From NCBI RefSeq assembly GCF_008728515.1, contig NC_044981.1, positions 95,636,426 through 95,700,425 on the forward strand: 64,000 nt of DNA. Direction: 5' to 3'. The position numbers were made by a program, and so were the translations under genes. Positions 23,543 to 35,384 of the stretch are shown here, piece after piece (within the stretch, counting starts at the first letter, position 1; each line of letters starts with the position of its first letter). A model generated the notes under the pieces. It was not told the DNA's origin. It saw only the letters and a list, made by a program, of their open reading frames with translations, and ran no database searches. This DNA comes from Papio anubis (Eukaryota > Chordata > Mammalia > Primates > Cercopithecidae).

Positions 23543-24039
23543 TACATTTTTTCTTAATTAAAACAAACAAACAAAAACCTAAGGTTTAAGGCACCAATGT
23601 CCTGAAACTTAATCTTCATACTTGACTGTTAACTCTCTGAAGGCCCTGCTGGATAGATGGCAGAATAGTTAATAAGTGCTTACATAATTCAATTGCAATG
23701 TAACTCTTAAGAAGTCTTGTCCCACATAAGAGCTAGGCCTATTCACTAGCATTTGCCTCTTGTTTAGAAGATACAACTTGAAATATGCATAGGGTCACCA
23801 GAAAATAACAAGCCACAGGCATTGCTGTGCCTTGTTGGAATTAAATGGCTTATCTACTCCCAGACTATTTGGTCAGGTTTTGAAAGAAAATATAAAATGC
23901 TTGGTAGATCTCCCTCAGAAGTTTGCTCAGTTTGAAGGCCCTCATGAGCCACTAAAATCAGTAATATAATAATAATTTTTACCAGTTTTGGGTTGCCTAA
24001 TGCCAAACAATTCTAGGTACTGTAAAGAGATTACCTACT
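23543..24039. other. Unique intronic sequence
   Basis: No recognised element. Confidence 0.4.
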
Positions 24040-24255
24040 ATGATAAAGATGGATGCCATTTATTGAGAGTTTACTATGTGTCTGGCAATATGCTAATCAT
24101 TCCATATACATTTCATCATTTAATCCTCACAACCACCTGAACATAATATAGCTCCATTTAATAGAGGAAGAAAGGACATTACTACAAGTTTTAATAAGAT
24201 GCTACAGCCACCACACAGTCTATCTGGTCTCAAAGCCTGCACTTAAAACCATGAT
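24040..24255 (-). repeat. MIR SINE
   Basis: CCATTTATTGAGAGTTTACTA, TGTCTGGCAATATGCTAATC, TTTAATCCTCACAACCACCTG, CATTTAATAGAGGAAGAAA. Confidence 0.8.
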
Positions 24256-26206
24256 TTTACATTTCAGATAAAACACTGTTAAGGAAGAAAGGAGAGAAAA
24301 GATGATCCAATGTTAGGGAGATTTGCAAAGAAGGAGGAGAAACTGTTTCACAGTCCCAGGAATCAAAATACAAGTCCATTTTAGACTTTTATTTCTTACC
24401 CCAGAATAAACAGGGGTGGGCATGTGTGGTGTTGTGGAGGGAAGAAGAAAAATTCCTAGTCTCCACTGCTGTTCCCTTGTCACCCATGATGAGAACTTCA
24501 CAGGACAAAACAAACTTTCCCCTTACCAGTAGGCCCACCCTGTGGGAATAAGAATCCTGGCTCTTCCCATTTCAGTACAAAGAGGCATCTCAGCCAAGGG
24601 CTCTTGGGGACAGAGAGATGAACTACACAGGTTCCTCTGGGGAACCTCCAAAGTATGCCAATATAGCATGCTCAGAACAGAGTCCTGTGCAAATTCCAGG
24701 TCGAAATTTTTCCTTTGCCATTTCTAATTATTACTTTAATTATTTTCCATATGCACATATGGGCTATCACCATATTCCATCAAGAAAAAAAAATTAAAAA
24801 TCCACCTTCTCTCCCTGCAGGGTTGTAGGATAGGAGACATCAAGGCATCCTGGGACTCAGATCCTATATCATGCCTTCCACATGCCATCATCCTCTTCTC
24901 CCAGTGAACCCAGACTCTCTTTTCACAAGATACCACCTTCACTTTCACCAAAGCAGGGCTGGCGCTTCCTCACCTTACTGAGTGGGGATCCAAGTGCTAT
25001 ACATGTACATGTGTTCCTTGAGAGTACCATCCATGTGCTTGCCTCAGAGAAACTCAGACCATCAGTGTTATTCCAAGCTAGGAGTTGCCCAGATTCTGCT
25101 TGTTTTTATAAAAGTATAAACTAGGTCTATTTCTGAGGTACTCCAGTCAAGACTTTTGAGCCCTGTTAAGAGGGGGAAAAGCTTTCCCTGAGTGTGTATG
25201 GGAAAGTGCTATTGGCGCAACAGAGAAGAACATTCTGTCCTTCAATCAAATGAAAATTCAACAAGAGACAACCTGGGCATACAGGAGGTATACATTTCAA
25301 GAGTACCCAAAGAAGAATTTGAAGGATAAGCCTCTTGTCAATAGGCAGGAAACCACAACACCACCAAATGCATTGCCCTGAGATATTCAAGCAGGCGGAA
25401 GTTGGGTGGTTCAGTTAGTCCAAGACCTCACACTGCTTAGGAGATACAGAGGAAAAACCTCACAGTAAACCTTTTTTTTCAAGACCTATAAATTTACACC
25501 AGTGGGCACCATCAAAACTCTGAGCCACATTCATCCCTTTAAAATGAACTGCACTTGGTGTAAACTCTGTTGAGGACACTACAGCCGCATTACTTGATCC
25601 AAAATGTTTCAGGTATTCATTATATATTTGAGAAAAGAGAGAAGGCAGAAAGAGAGGAAGGCAGCCGGCCAATATATGTAGTGTGTGCGGTGCAATGAAT
25701 GAATACTGCATAAAAATGCAGTAGTGGGTTAGATTAGACTTTATCTAACTTGTCTTTCAGCTCTACTACTCTTTACAATATAATAACTATTCGGTATCCT
25801 TTTTAGTGTTGAAATGTTTGAGTCCTGTGCTTGTCCCTACATCTCAGTTATTGGAAGAAAATAATTATTGAGAACAATAATCCAAGTCTACAAATTTTTA
25901 TTGTCATAATTATAAAAAGAAAGTTATTGTGTAAATTATAATTTTACTATAATGCCTATTTTTCCTCCAAGTATCCCGTTATGACACAATTTCATTAGGA
26001 ATTACATGCTGCCTTTTGGTCAATAAATTATTGCATTCTAGAGGCTTCTGAGTTTGAAGGATAATGGCAACCACTGTAATCTGGATCTGTCCACACATTC
26101 GGCCCTCAAAACCTATAAAGTCATTAAGAAGCACAAATTAAGTCACACATTACCCATACTATCAGCATTACTTGGAGGCAGAAAATGTGACAAACTTCAA
26201 ATATGC
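24256..26206. other. Unique intronic sequence
   Basis: About 1.9 kb with no recognised repeat or exon. The ORFs at 24542-24727, 24882-25124, 25166-25390 and 25460-25711 have no family features or splice context. Confidence 0.4.
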
Positions 26207-27345
26207 TCAACTGATTTTTGACAATTCAGTGAAGGAAACATAAACTTCTCAGCAAATGGTGCTAGAGTAATTGGATATTCATAGGCAAAAATCAAATAAA
26301 TCTCAACCTAAGTGTCACAGCTTATATAAAAAAATAACTTAAAAGGTTCACAGACTTAAATGTAAAACATAAAATTATAAAACTTTTAGAAAATAACATA
26401 AAAGAAAATCGTCAAGGTCTAGGACTAGGTAAGGAGTTTTTAGACTTGAAAACAAAAACAGAATCCATAAAAGAAAAAAAAAGATAAATTAAACTAGATC
26501 AAAATTAAAAATTTTTGCTCCAAAAAAGACCCCATCGGCCGGGCGCGGTGGCTCAAGCCTGTAATCCCAGCACTTTGGGAGGCCGAGACGGGTGAATCAC
26601 GAGGTCAGGAGATCGAGACCATCCTGGCTAACACGGTGAAACCCCATCTCTACTAAAAATACAAAAAACTAGCCGGGCGAGGTGGCGGGCGCCTGTAGTC
26701 CCAGCTACTCGGGAGGCTGAGGCAGGAGAATGGCGTAAACCCGGGAGGCAGAGCTTGCAGTGAGCTGAGATCCGGCCACTGTACTCCAGCCTGGGTGACA
26801 GAGCGAGACTCCGTCTCAAAAATAAATAAATAAAAAAGACCCCATTAAGAGGATGAAAAGACAAGCTATAGGAAGGGATAAAGCATTTACCGACTACATA
26901 TCTAACAAAGGACTAGCCTCTAGAATATATACTGAACTCCCAAGACTCAACAAGAACAACAAAAAACGGTGAAAGATATGAAGTGGCACTTCACTGGGTA
27001 GGATATACAGATGGCAAATAATCATATGAAAAGATGTTCAACATCATTAGTGACTAGGAAGATGCAAATTAAAACCACAATGAAATATCACAATACACCT
27101 ATCAGGTTGGCTAAAATAAAAAATAATGACAACACCAATTGCTGGCAAAGATGTAGGAAAACTGGATCACTCATACAATGCTGATGGGAATATAAAATGG
27201 TGTACTTACTCTAGAAAACAGTTTGGCAACTTCTTAAAAACTAAATGTGCAATTACCACATGTAATCCTGGACATTTATCCCAGAGGAATAAAAACTATA
27301 TTCATATAAAACTTGCACACAAATACTTATAGCAACTACCTCTCT
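26207..27345 (+). repeat. L1M 3'-end fragment, left part of a split element
   Basis: Sense L1 ORF2-end/3'-UTR text: CAACTGATTTTTGACAATTC, AAATGGTGCTAGAGTAATTGG, AAACTTTTAGAAAATAACA, ACAAAGGACTAGCCTCTAGA, ATTAAAACCACAATGAAATA. Interrupted by an AluY, and the element resumes at about 28266. Confidence 0.85.
26537..26831 (+). mobile_element. AluY, Old World monkey type, inserted in an L1
   Basis: Intact young Alu ending in AAAAATAAATAAATAAA. Target-site duplication AAAAAAGACCCCAT at 26522-26535 and 26832-26845. Carries CTCAAGCC, GAGACGGGTG, CTAGCCGGGCGAGG and GATCCGGCCACTG; very close to its subfamily consensus. Confidence 0.95.
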
Positions 27346-27359
27346 GCACTTCCAAGTCC

Positions 27360-28265
27360 ACTTTAATTGTTTCCTTTCTTTTTCAATGTGGCAAAATACA
27401 CATAACATAAAATTTACTATCATCCATTTTTAAGTATACAGTTCAGTGTCATTAAGTACATGCATGGTGCCATGCAACCATCACCACCATTCATTTCCAG
27501 AACTCTTCATTTTACAAAACTGAACTCTGTACCCATTAAACAATAACTCCCCATTCCCTCTTCCCTTCGGTTCCTAACACCATTCTAATTTCTGTGTCTA
27601 TTACTTTGACTATTCTAGGTACCTCACATAAGGAAATTTGTAGAGTATTTGTCTCTTTGTGACTGGTTTATTTCACTTAGCATTATGTTCTCAAGGTTCT
27701 TCCATGTTGAAACAGGTGTTAAAATTTCCATCCTTTTTAAAACTGGAGAGTGTTCTATTGTATATACCACAATTTGCTTATCCATTCACCCATTGATGAC
27801 ATTTGGGTTGCTTCTACCCTTTGGCTATGAAGCTACTATGAACATGGATGTACAAATACGTCTTTGAGACTCTGTTTTTAATCCTTTAGGGTATATAACC
27901 AGAAATGGGATTGCTGCATCATATGACAATTCTATTTTGAATTCTTTGAGGACCTGCCATGCTGTTTTTCACAGAAGCTGCACCATTTTACATTCCTATC
28001 AATAGTACAACGGGTTCCAATTTATCTACATCCTCACCAACACTTGTTATTGTGTGTGCGTGTGTAGTAGCAGTAGTAGTGGTAGCCATCCCAATGTGTG
28101 TGAGATAGTGTCTCATTGCAGTTTTGATTTGCATTTCTCTAATGATTAGCAATGTTGAGCATCATTCCGCATGCATATTGGTCATTTGTAAATCTTTGGA
28201 GAAATGTCTATTCAAGTCCTTTTCCCATTTTTTAATTGAGTTGCTTTTGTTGTTATTGAGTTGTC
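27360..28265 (-). repeat. L1M 3' end inserted antisense into another L1
   Basis: Antisense L1 3' text: GGCAAAATACACATAACATA, CAACCATCACCACCATTCA, TAACAATAACTCCCCATTCC-like, GACTGGTTTATTTCACTTAGC, CAACACTTGTTATTGTGTG, TTGCATTTCTCTAATGATTAG. It separates the two halves of a sense L1. Confidence 0.85.
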
Positions 28266-28710
28266 ATAGCTTTATTTTTAATAACCAAAAACAACAATTA
28301 AAGAAATGAACTATTGATACATGCACCAATGTGGATGAATCTCCGGTGAATTATGCTGAGTGAAAAAAGTCAATTCCAAAAGGCTGTATGATTCCATTTC
28401 TACAACATTCTTGTAATGACAAAATTACAGATATGAAGAACAGATTAGTGCTTGCTGAGGCTAATGACAAAAGCAGGAGCAGGAGAGAGGTAGATGTGGT
28501 TGTAAAAAGGCAACATGAGGAATCCTTGTGGTAGTGAAATTGTTCTATATGATGATAGTAACACTGCAATATCCTGGTTGTGATACTGTACTACAGCTTT
28601 GCAAGATGTTACCACTGGGGAAACCAGATAATGAGTAAATGGGTACTTTCTGTGATACCTGCATTTTAATTTAGAAATATATCAAAATTACAATTTGATT
28701 AAAAACAGAA
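28266..28710 (+). repeat. L1M 3' end, right part of the split element
   Basis: Continues the sense L1: TTTAATAACCAAAAAC, GAACTATTGATACATGCACC, TTATGCTGAGTGAAAAAAG, AAATTGTTCTATATGATGAT, TTGTGATACTGTACTAC. Confidence 0.8.
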
Positions 28711-28724
28711 AAATAGACAAATCA

Positions 28725-30775
28725 AGAAAACACATTAAATATAGCATAATGCATACAGTAAATATTAAATAATATGACAGCATTGAATCGAACATATCAA
28801 GCCCATCAATAAATGTGAATTGGCTTAAATCACAAATTTTAAAAAAGAATTTTCTGATAATTTATAGAACAAACCCAATTCTATACTGATCATGTGACAT
28901 ACCTGAAACACAGTTTCAAAAGGCTAAAAATAAAGGAAAAGGCAAACATAAACAAAGCAAATGTAGACAATAAGAAACCAAGAGTTTGGATTGTAAAACC
29001 AAGCAAAGTAGAATTTAGCCTTAAAAAAAAGCAGTAAATAAAACAAACATAACAAAAGACATTTTATGTTGCTAAAAGCCAGAATTCACAATGAAGGTAG
29101 AAATGTTATGAATATTTATGCATCAAATAACATTGCAATGCCATCTATTTGAAGCAAAAGCTATAGGAGATACAAAGGAGATATAGAAACACTGACAAAT
29201 AAAAGACTAACATACCACTCTCAGTAACAGAGTAAAGTGAATTTTAAAAATAATAAAGACTACAGAAGGCTTAAAAAAAAAACGAAAACCAATCAGTTAA
29301 ATTGTATGGCTATATATCACTTCAAATACTGATAATAAAGAAGAAACCTTCTTGATGTAGATGCCCAATCATCAAAATGGAGCAAATATTAGGTCACAAA
29401 GAAAACTTCAGCAAATTTCATGGGATAGAAATATAAACAACACCCTCTGATCACAATGCATAAAAATGGAAATTAAAAACAAAATTTAAAAAAAAACCCT
29501 TAGACCCCCCCCCCAAAAAAAAACTTTTAAATAACCTTTGGGGAAAATAGGCAACTACAAATTATGTAAATTAAATACAGAATTCTGTAGGTAAAAGCTA
29601 CATATCCAGACCTATGAGATCCACAGTTTTGAATAGCTTTACATAGGAATGATAGGGACATATCAAAACGACACAGGAGCCAGCTGGAAGGAAATCCCTC
29701 TGGCCAAATACAGAAAAACTTAAGCAAAAGTAAATGACAGTAATGAATAAATTGTAACCCACTAAATAAACCCATGGGTCCAAACTGATAAACAAACTAG
29801 CTAATAAATAGGGAAACATAAACGAATCTTCCTTACAGGAGAGTGCCAACTGATAAATATGGAGGGAGTAGTTGAGTTAGAAAATAAACATTTTGCAATC
29901 ACCTCGGTAAAGATTTATTTGGGCACAGATGATCATGGATGATAAATCTCGGAGAAGAACTGTTGAGAAATAGGCTATTTTTATGATCTTAAAGGGTTTC
30001 CCCACAGATTGCTTTTTAATTAGAAGGCAAAAAAAAAAGTTATACAGTAAAGAAACCAAATGATACTTTCACCAGGTGATCAAAATTAACATCACCAACC
30101 AAGTCAGAGCAGATGGACATTATGTGCCTCTGGATGTGACAGACACTCTGAAGACACAACCTCACTGATGAAGTATTCCAGTGGATAATGTATAACCAGA
30201 ATCTAACCATGAAGAAGCAGCACACAAACTCAAACTGAAGAACATTCTGTAAAATAACTGGGCTGTGTTCTTCAAAAATGCCAATAACATGAAAGAAAAG
30301 TCCAGGCTAAAGAACTATTCAGATTAAAGGAGATGAAAGGGGCATGAAAATTAAATGTAATATAGATTCCGGGACTGAGTCTTGTACTAGAGAGGAAATA
30401 ACAAATGCTATTGGGGACATTACTGGAGAAATCTTACATCTTACACCTGTAAGATTAGATAAAAATCATCTTATGAATGTTAAATACTCTGATATTGATA
30501 ATTGTGCTGTGGTTATATAAGAGACTATTCTTGTCCTTAGGAAATACACATCGATGTATTAAGGTTTAGGTAGAGGCATGATATATGTAACCTACTCTAA
30601 AATGGTTCAAAAAAATAAATAATAATGAGGGCAGAGGGAAGGGAAAGAGAAAAAAAATGATAAGGCAAATGTGGCAAAATGCTAAGCACTGGTGAACCTA
30701 GTGTACAATTATACTATTCTTGCAACTTTTCTTGAAGTATGTAATCATTTTAAAATAAATATTTGAACATCAGAA
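28725..30775 (+). repeat. HAL1/L1ME-like ancient LINE fragment(s)
   Basis: AT-rich, A-biased sense-strand LINE text. The end from 30240 (GGGCTGTGTTCTTCAAAAATG, AGGAGATGAAAGGGGCATGA, ATAATTGTGCTGTGGTTATA, GGAAATACACATCGATGTAT, GCAACTTTTCTTGAAGTATG) matches my memory of the HAL1-type 3' end. The middle is less certain. Confidence 0.6.
29467..29530. repeat. Poly-A/poly-C low-complexity patch
   Basis: A-rich run with a pure C11 block followed by A-rich sequence inside the LINE fragment. Confidence 0.85.
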
Positions 30776-30984
30776 AAATCCCATATAGTAAACTTATATC
30801 TTATTTTTATAGAATCATTTCGGACAAAGCCTTTTCTTAAACAACATTTTTCTGAAGAAATGGAAACTTGTTTTAATAAAGCTATAATTTAATTGTTTAA
30901 ATACCTGTGTTTTTATTTCTGACTATTAATATTTTGCATATGAAAATATAAAGTTATCAACCAGGAATTTCAGTACAAATAAAC

Positions 30985-31165
30985 CTTGGATTCAGACATG
31001 GGCACATCCTGATCTACTGCCATTTGATATGACTTGTGCAAAGGATCACTTTTCTTGGGCCTTGGTTTTCCCATTTGTAGAACAGGAACACACTACCTTA
31101 TAGGATTGCAGTAAGAATCAAATAAGTAATACATATAACAGCACTGAAAAATACAAATGGTACAG
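30985..31165 (+). repeat. MIR SINE fragment
   Basis: CTTGGTTTTCCCATTTGTAG, ACTACCTTATAGGATTGCAG, AATCAAATAAGTAATACAT. Confidence 0.65.
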
Positions 31166-32479
31166 ATATGCATGTGTCAAGTAAAGGTCATTGATTAATC
31201 ACTTTCACTTAGGTAAACAGAAGTGGTTACCATCTTGTAAAAATTATTTTCTGCCATAGACTATATTGTCTAGAAAAACCATGTTTTCAGTACCATCTTA
31301 TAGGGAGGTAAAAGATAAGATATATATGTTAAAGTGTTAAAAAAAATCAATATTCCCAACTGCAGAAAGAAATCAGGCCACTAGCCAGTCATCTAAATAC
31401 TGGGGCCTTTTCTTCCAAATACTGCAGTTTTCAAAGCTGGAAAGTAGTTTGGTACCAACAGTTTTTATCATTTACACTTTGATTAAGAGCCTAAAGACGT
31501 GTCTTAAGAGTGGAGAGGAGGGAGAATCGTGGTCAGTTAGGTTTAATGCAAGCCTGTGGATGGTTCTCCTAGCCTTTCTTGGTATTGACACTATTTTTAA
31601 GTAAAACAGTCATGCTTTATGAGTTAGAGAGTATTTGCTCTTCTTTCTTTGAAAAGATAACAATGTTTTCTCCTATATTTGAAGCTGAGAAACTGAATGA
31701 TTCCTTTATTTTCATTAGATTATGCCAATCAAGTAAGAAAGTTCAGTGAAAATCTAGCTTTAATTTTGCTGAAACCTCTTTCTTCTTAGAAAATTTTTTG
31801 TCATTCTGAATACTATGCACCTTAATTTACCTCAATTTCATATTTAAGTTTTAATTTTCAAAACAAGCATTCATTTTGCAAATTAAAATATGAGTCAGAT
31901 GATGGATGCTCTTGTTCTCATGAAACATGCAACCAAATGCCATCCACCAAAGGTGGACTGAGGCTGGCAAGCAAAGAGCTCAAATGACTGCCAAAACTGG
32001 ATTTCAGATGACATCCACAGTCCCCCAGCTCTCCTCTGGAATTCAGCTTATAACAGAATCCTTCCTTCTAGAAGAGACTGATAGTTCACCAGGTTAAAGA
32101 CCTGAGCCATCCCTCGGGGCTTAATATGCACCCAATGGGATCTATTTACAAAAATTCATTCTAACATTCATTCTAATATTTATTGAGTGACTGCTATTTG
32201 CAAGGCAGCATGCCAGGTGATAGGAGAAATACAGCCCCACCTTCAAGGTGTTCACATTAAGAGGGATATAAACAATGAACAGCACATGACTTTAATACAA
32301 TTTAGAAAAGGCAAAGACCTGAACAGAGAGGAAAACAAAATAGTTTAGGAGTTCAAAGAAGGAAAACATTACTGTTTCCTTTAGTAAATAGGTTATTTAG
32401 GAAAAAGGAAAAGAACTGTGACTTATTAAGTAGCAACTTACTATATTATCTTCTTATGCTAACTAATACCCATCACAGC
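31166..32479. other. Mostly unique intronic sequence
   Basis: A weak L2/MIR-like scrap at 32155-32270 (TATTTATTGAGTGACTGCTA, AGGTGTTCACATTAAGAGG); otherwise nothing recognised. Confidence 0.4.
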
Positions 32480-32705
32480 AATGGTTACCATTATAAAACA
32501 CTTGCTATGCATTAGTCACTATGCAGATTCCTTAGACATTGTTTTATTAAATGCTAACAACATCTTTACAATATTATTAATCCCTTTACAGACATAACAA
32601 ATAAGGTTCAAAAAAATTTTTTTGCCCAAAGTTGCAGAATTACGAAGTTTAAGAGGGGACATGTAATTCCAGAACCCTTACTCTTTTCACTGTCCCATGC
32701 TTTGA
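32480..32705 (-). repeat. MIR SINE
   Basis: TTATAAAACACTTGCTATGC, TAATCCCTTTACAGACATAAC, TTGCCCAAAGTTGCAGAATT. Confidence 0.7.
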
Positions 32706-35384
32706 TATACTGTACTTAGATAATAAAGACAACAGTGTCCTACCCTCTATGCAGTAATAGATTTCAGGTTCCCAAGCATCTTTTTACAAAGGGGACTTTC
32801 TCCATCCTCTACATCCCTTAATCCCCACACACCCTTACGTATGTCCTCTAATCACTCAAACAGTCTCCTACCACAAGTACACCCATAGATATTCTTCTTT
32901 TAATTACGGTCATAAGATTCATTCCTGCTTCAACAGCATGTTCCAGACAGGTGCTCTGCATTCATCTGGATGTGGCAGCAACCACCCAGCCCAGGAAAAA
33001 TGCCAGATGTTCTAACAATAGATGTCACAGTTATCTATTTTTATTCTGGCAGCTCATTGAGGTTTTTATCATTTATAGCTGTAAAATATATAAAGAGACC
33101 CTCTTCTGGTAAAGTCCTGTTTTTCATGAAAAACTTTCACTCTATCAGGCATGAGCAGCTTTCCTCTTGATTTGTGTCTGAACCATGAGAAAAAAAAAAA
33201 AATCACAGATGCAGACTGCATTGTACTAAGAACATATGCATGCTTTTAAATCACTTTTATCTTTTTTTCTTTTACTAATGTAACCCTGAAACATAAAATA
33301 TGTTCTTTTTTTTCATTCACTGTTATGGGAAGAACAGATGGTGAAAGGGTTAGATTAAAGTAATACAGCATGTCCATTAAAATAACCCCACTTCTCGGGA
33401 TGCTTCCCTCAAACAGGAGTCCTGTTTACTATAAAGAATGGCTTTGACTTACACACATTGGAAATTGCCAGGAGTTTTCTCAAGGATAAACACAGGAGTA
33501 AGAGAAAAACTAATATCAGAATCAAATGTATTTTTAAATGACAATAATGCAACTTATTTTGCTAATCTGAGAGGTTGATGGAAACCATGTGCCTGTGATA
33601 ATGTAACTGAACAGCAGTCAAATAATAAAGTTTATTTCTAACTGGAAAAATGTTAGTCCCTAGAAAACACAACTAAATAAAACTGCAAAGAGAATATCAA
33701 GTAGAAATTATTTTCCACATTCCTGCACTCCTACAAATAATAGAAATGTTTGCTGTCATTTCATTTCTAATTTATTACCTTATTAATAAACAGCAAGAAT
33801 AAATCTAATCTAATATATATTAATAAAAACTAAGTATAATTTGATTTCTAGACAAGTCTCAAAAATTTTTAGCATTGGAAAAGAACCCTCCTGAGATATG
33901 TTTGTGAAATTTAATTCAATTACATATAGTTCCTAAAGAATTAAGCTTTAAAAAAACTTCAAGAAAAGTTGGAGAATATATTCTAAAAGAAAAATTATAT
34001 CAATCTTGAGTCACATTCCAGAGTTGAAGATAATTTGGCTAGAGGAACTGAGCAGTAAATATACCCATTTATACTATAAATAATTAGATGGTAAATACTG
34101 AATCAAAATTCAGTTAATAGAAGTTTTAAATACTTTTTAAATATTTTGGCCATTTCTTCCTTCATTTTAAAGAATAGTATGAATTATCAGCTTCCCAAAA
34201 TCAATTTTAAAGTATTTATTCACAAGATTTTCCCCCATTATGTTATAATTTGATTCATTTATAGTTTAATCTATTATTTATTGTGACTTTTTTACCTTTT
34301 ATCCACATTTTAGTCATATTTAGCTCAAAAGAAACATTCTGGCAAGAAAGCTTTTATACCTGTAAATTCTCTGATATATTTCATGAAGTAGAAACATGGG
34401 AAGTTTTAAAAATATGCCTCAAATGTGGTTTGAAATGTCATAGGCCTTCTCTTAATCCACCCCACCCCCCAAAAAAGTTACAAAAATGTTCCTGGGATTT
34501 GGTTAACTCATTTTTCTCACAGAAAAGTAACCATAGTCGACATCTCATTAGCTGTCAGGGTGATGTGCAGCTGGAAGGGAATCAGCACGCAGGACCCAGG
34601 GCTGGGTTTCCTTCAGTGTAACTCTATAAGGAATCTCCTATAGGATTCCATATGGAGAGAGTTGTTCCCAAACCATGAAATCTACAATCTATCCTTTTTG
34701 TAAATCAAAGGTGAAGTCTTAAAGACTTACAAGCATTTTCATTGCACTGAAAATTTTAATCAGGTAACAACAAATTAGAATAAGTATTTAATTAAGTCCT
34801 TTATGTCATGGCATCCATGACTGTAAATGATTAAGTATATTCCAACTGGCATGGATAATTTAGAAATAGTTCTAGCCTACTGGGTAAAATCCTGGATTTC
34901 CAGAACCAGTAGTACTAATTTTAATTTAAAGTAGCCCATCTTCCATGATGGGTTTCAGGCATGTGCCACAATCACTTTGATCCTTTCACTGATGCTCTGA
35001 CTCACTCTCTGATTTTCACATATAAGTGGCAGATTAAATGGGTTTGAATTAGATGGGTACAGGTGGTGCCACCTGCTCCAACCCCTCGTTGCAGCTTTGT
35101 TTGGTCTTCCACTGCTTTATTCTGTGTTTGGACAAAGCATGGACTGCCCAAGCTGTTCTTGGGAATGTCCTAGAACTAGGCCAACAGATTGGCAGGCATA
35201 TTACCAACTTTCTGCACACTGAAAGAGGAGGTCTATCAGATTTGTAATTTTGTAAAAAGAAATTGAAGCTTAACGGCCCTCCACCAAGTTGAGCAACTGT
35301 GAATGGAAGGATAAGTCTACCTTTTCTTCTTCTAAGTCCAGTACAGTAAACATGAGGAAAACTAAAATAATATAAACTATATTA
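32706..35384. other. Repeat-poor intronic sequence
   Basis: 2.7 kb of AT-rich, apparently unique sequence. The 112-codon ORF at 34283-34621 has no recognised domain. Confidence 0.4.
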
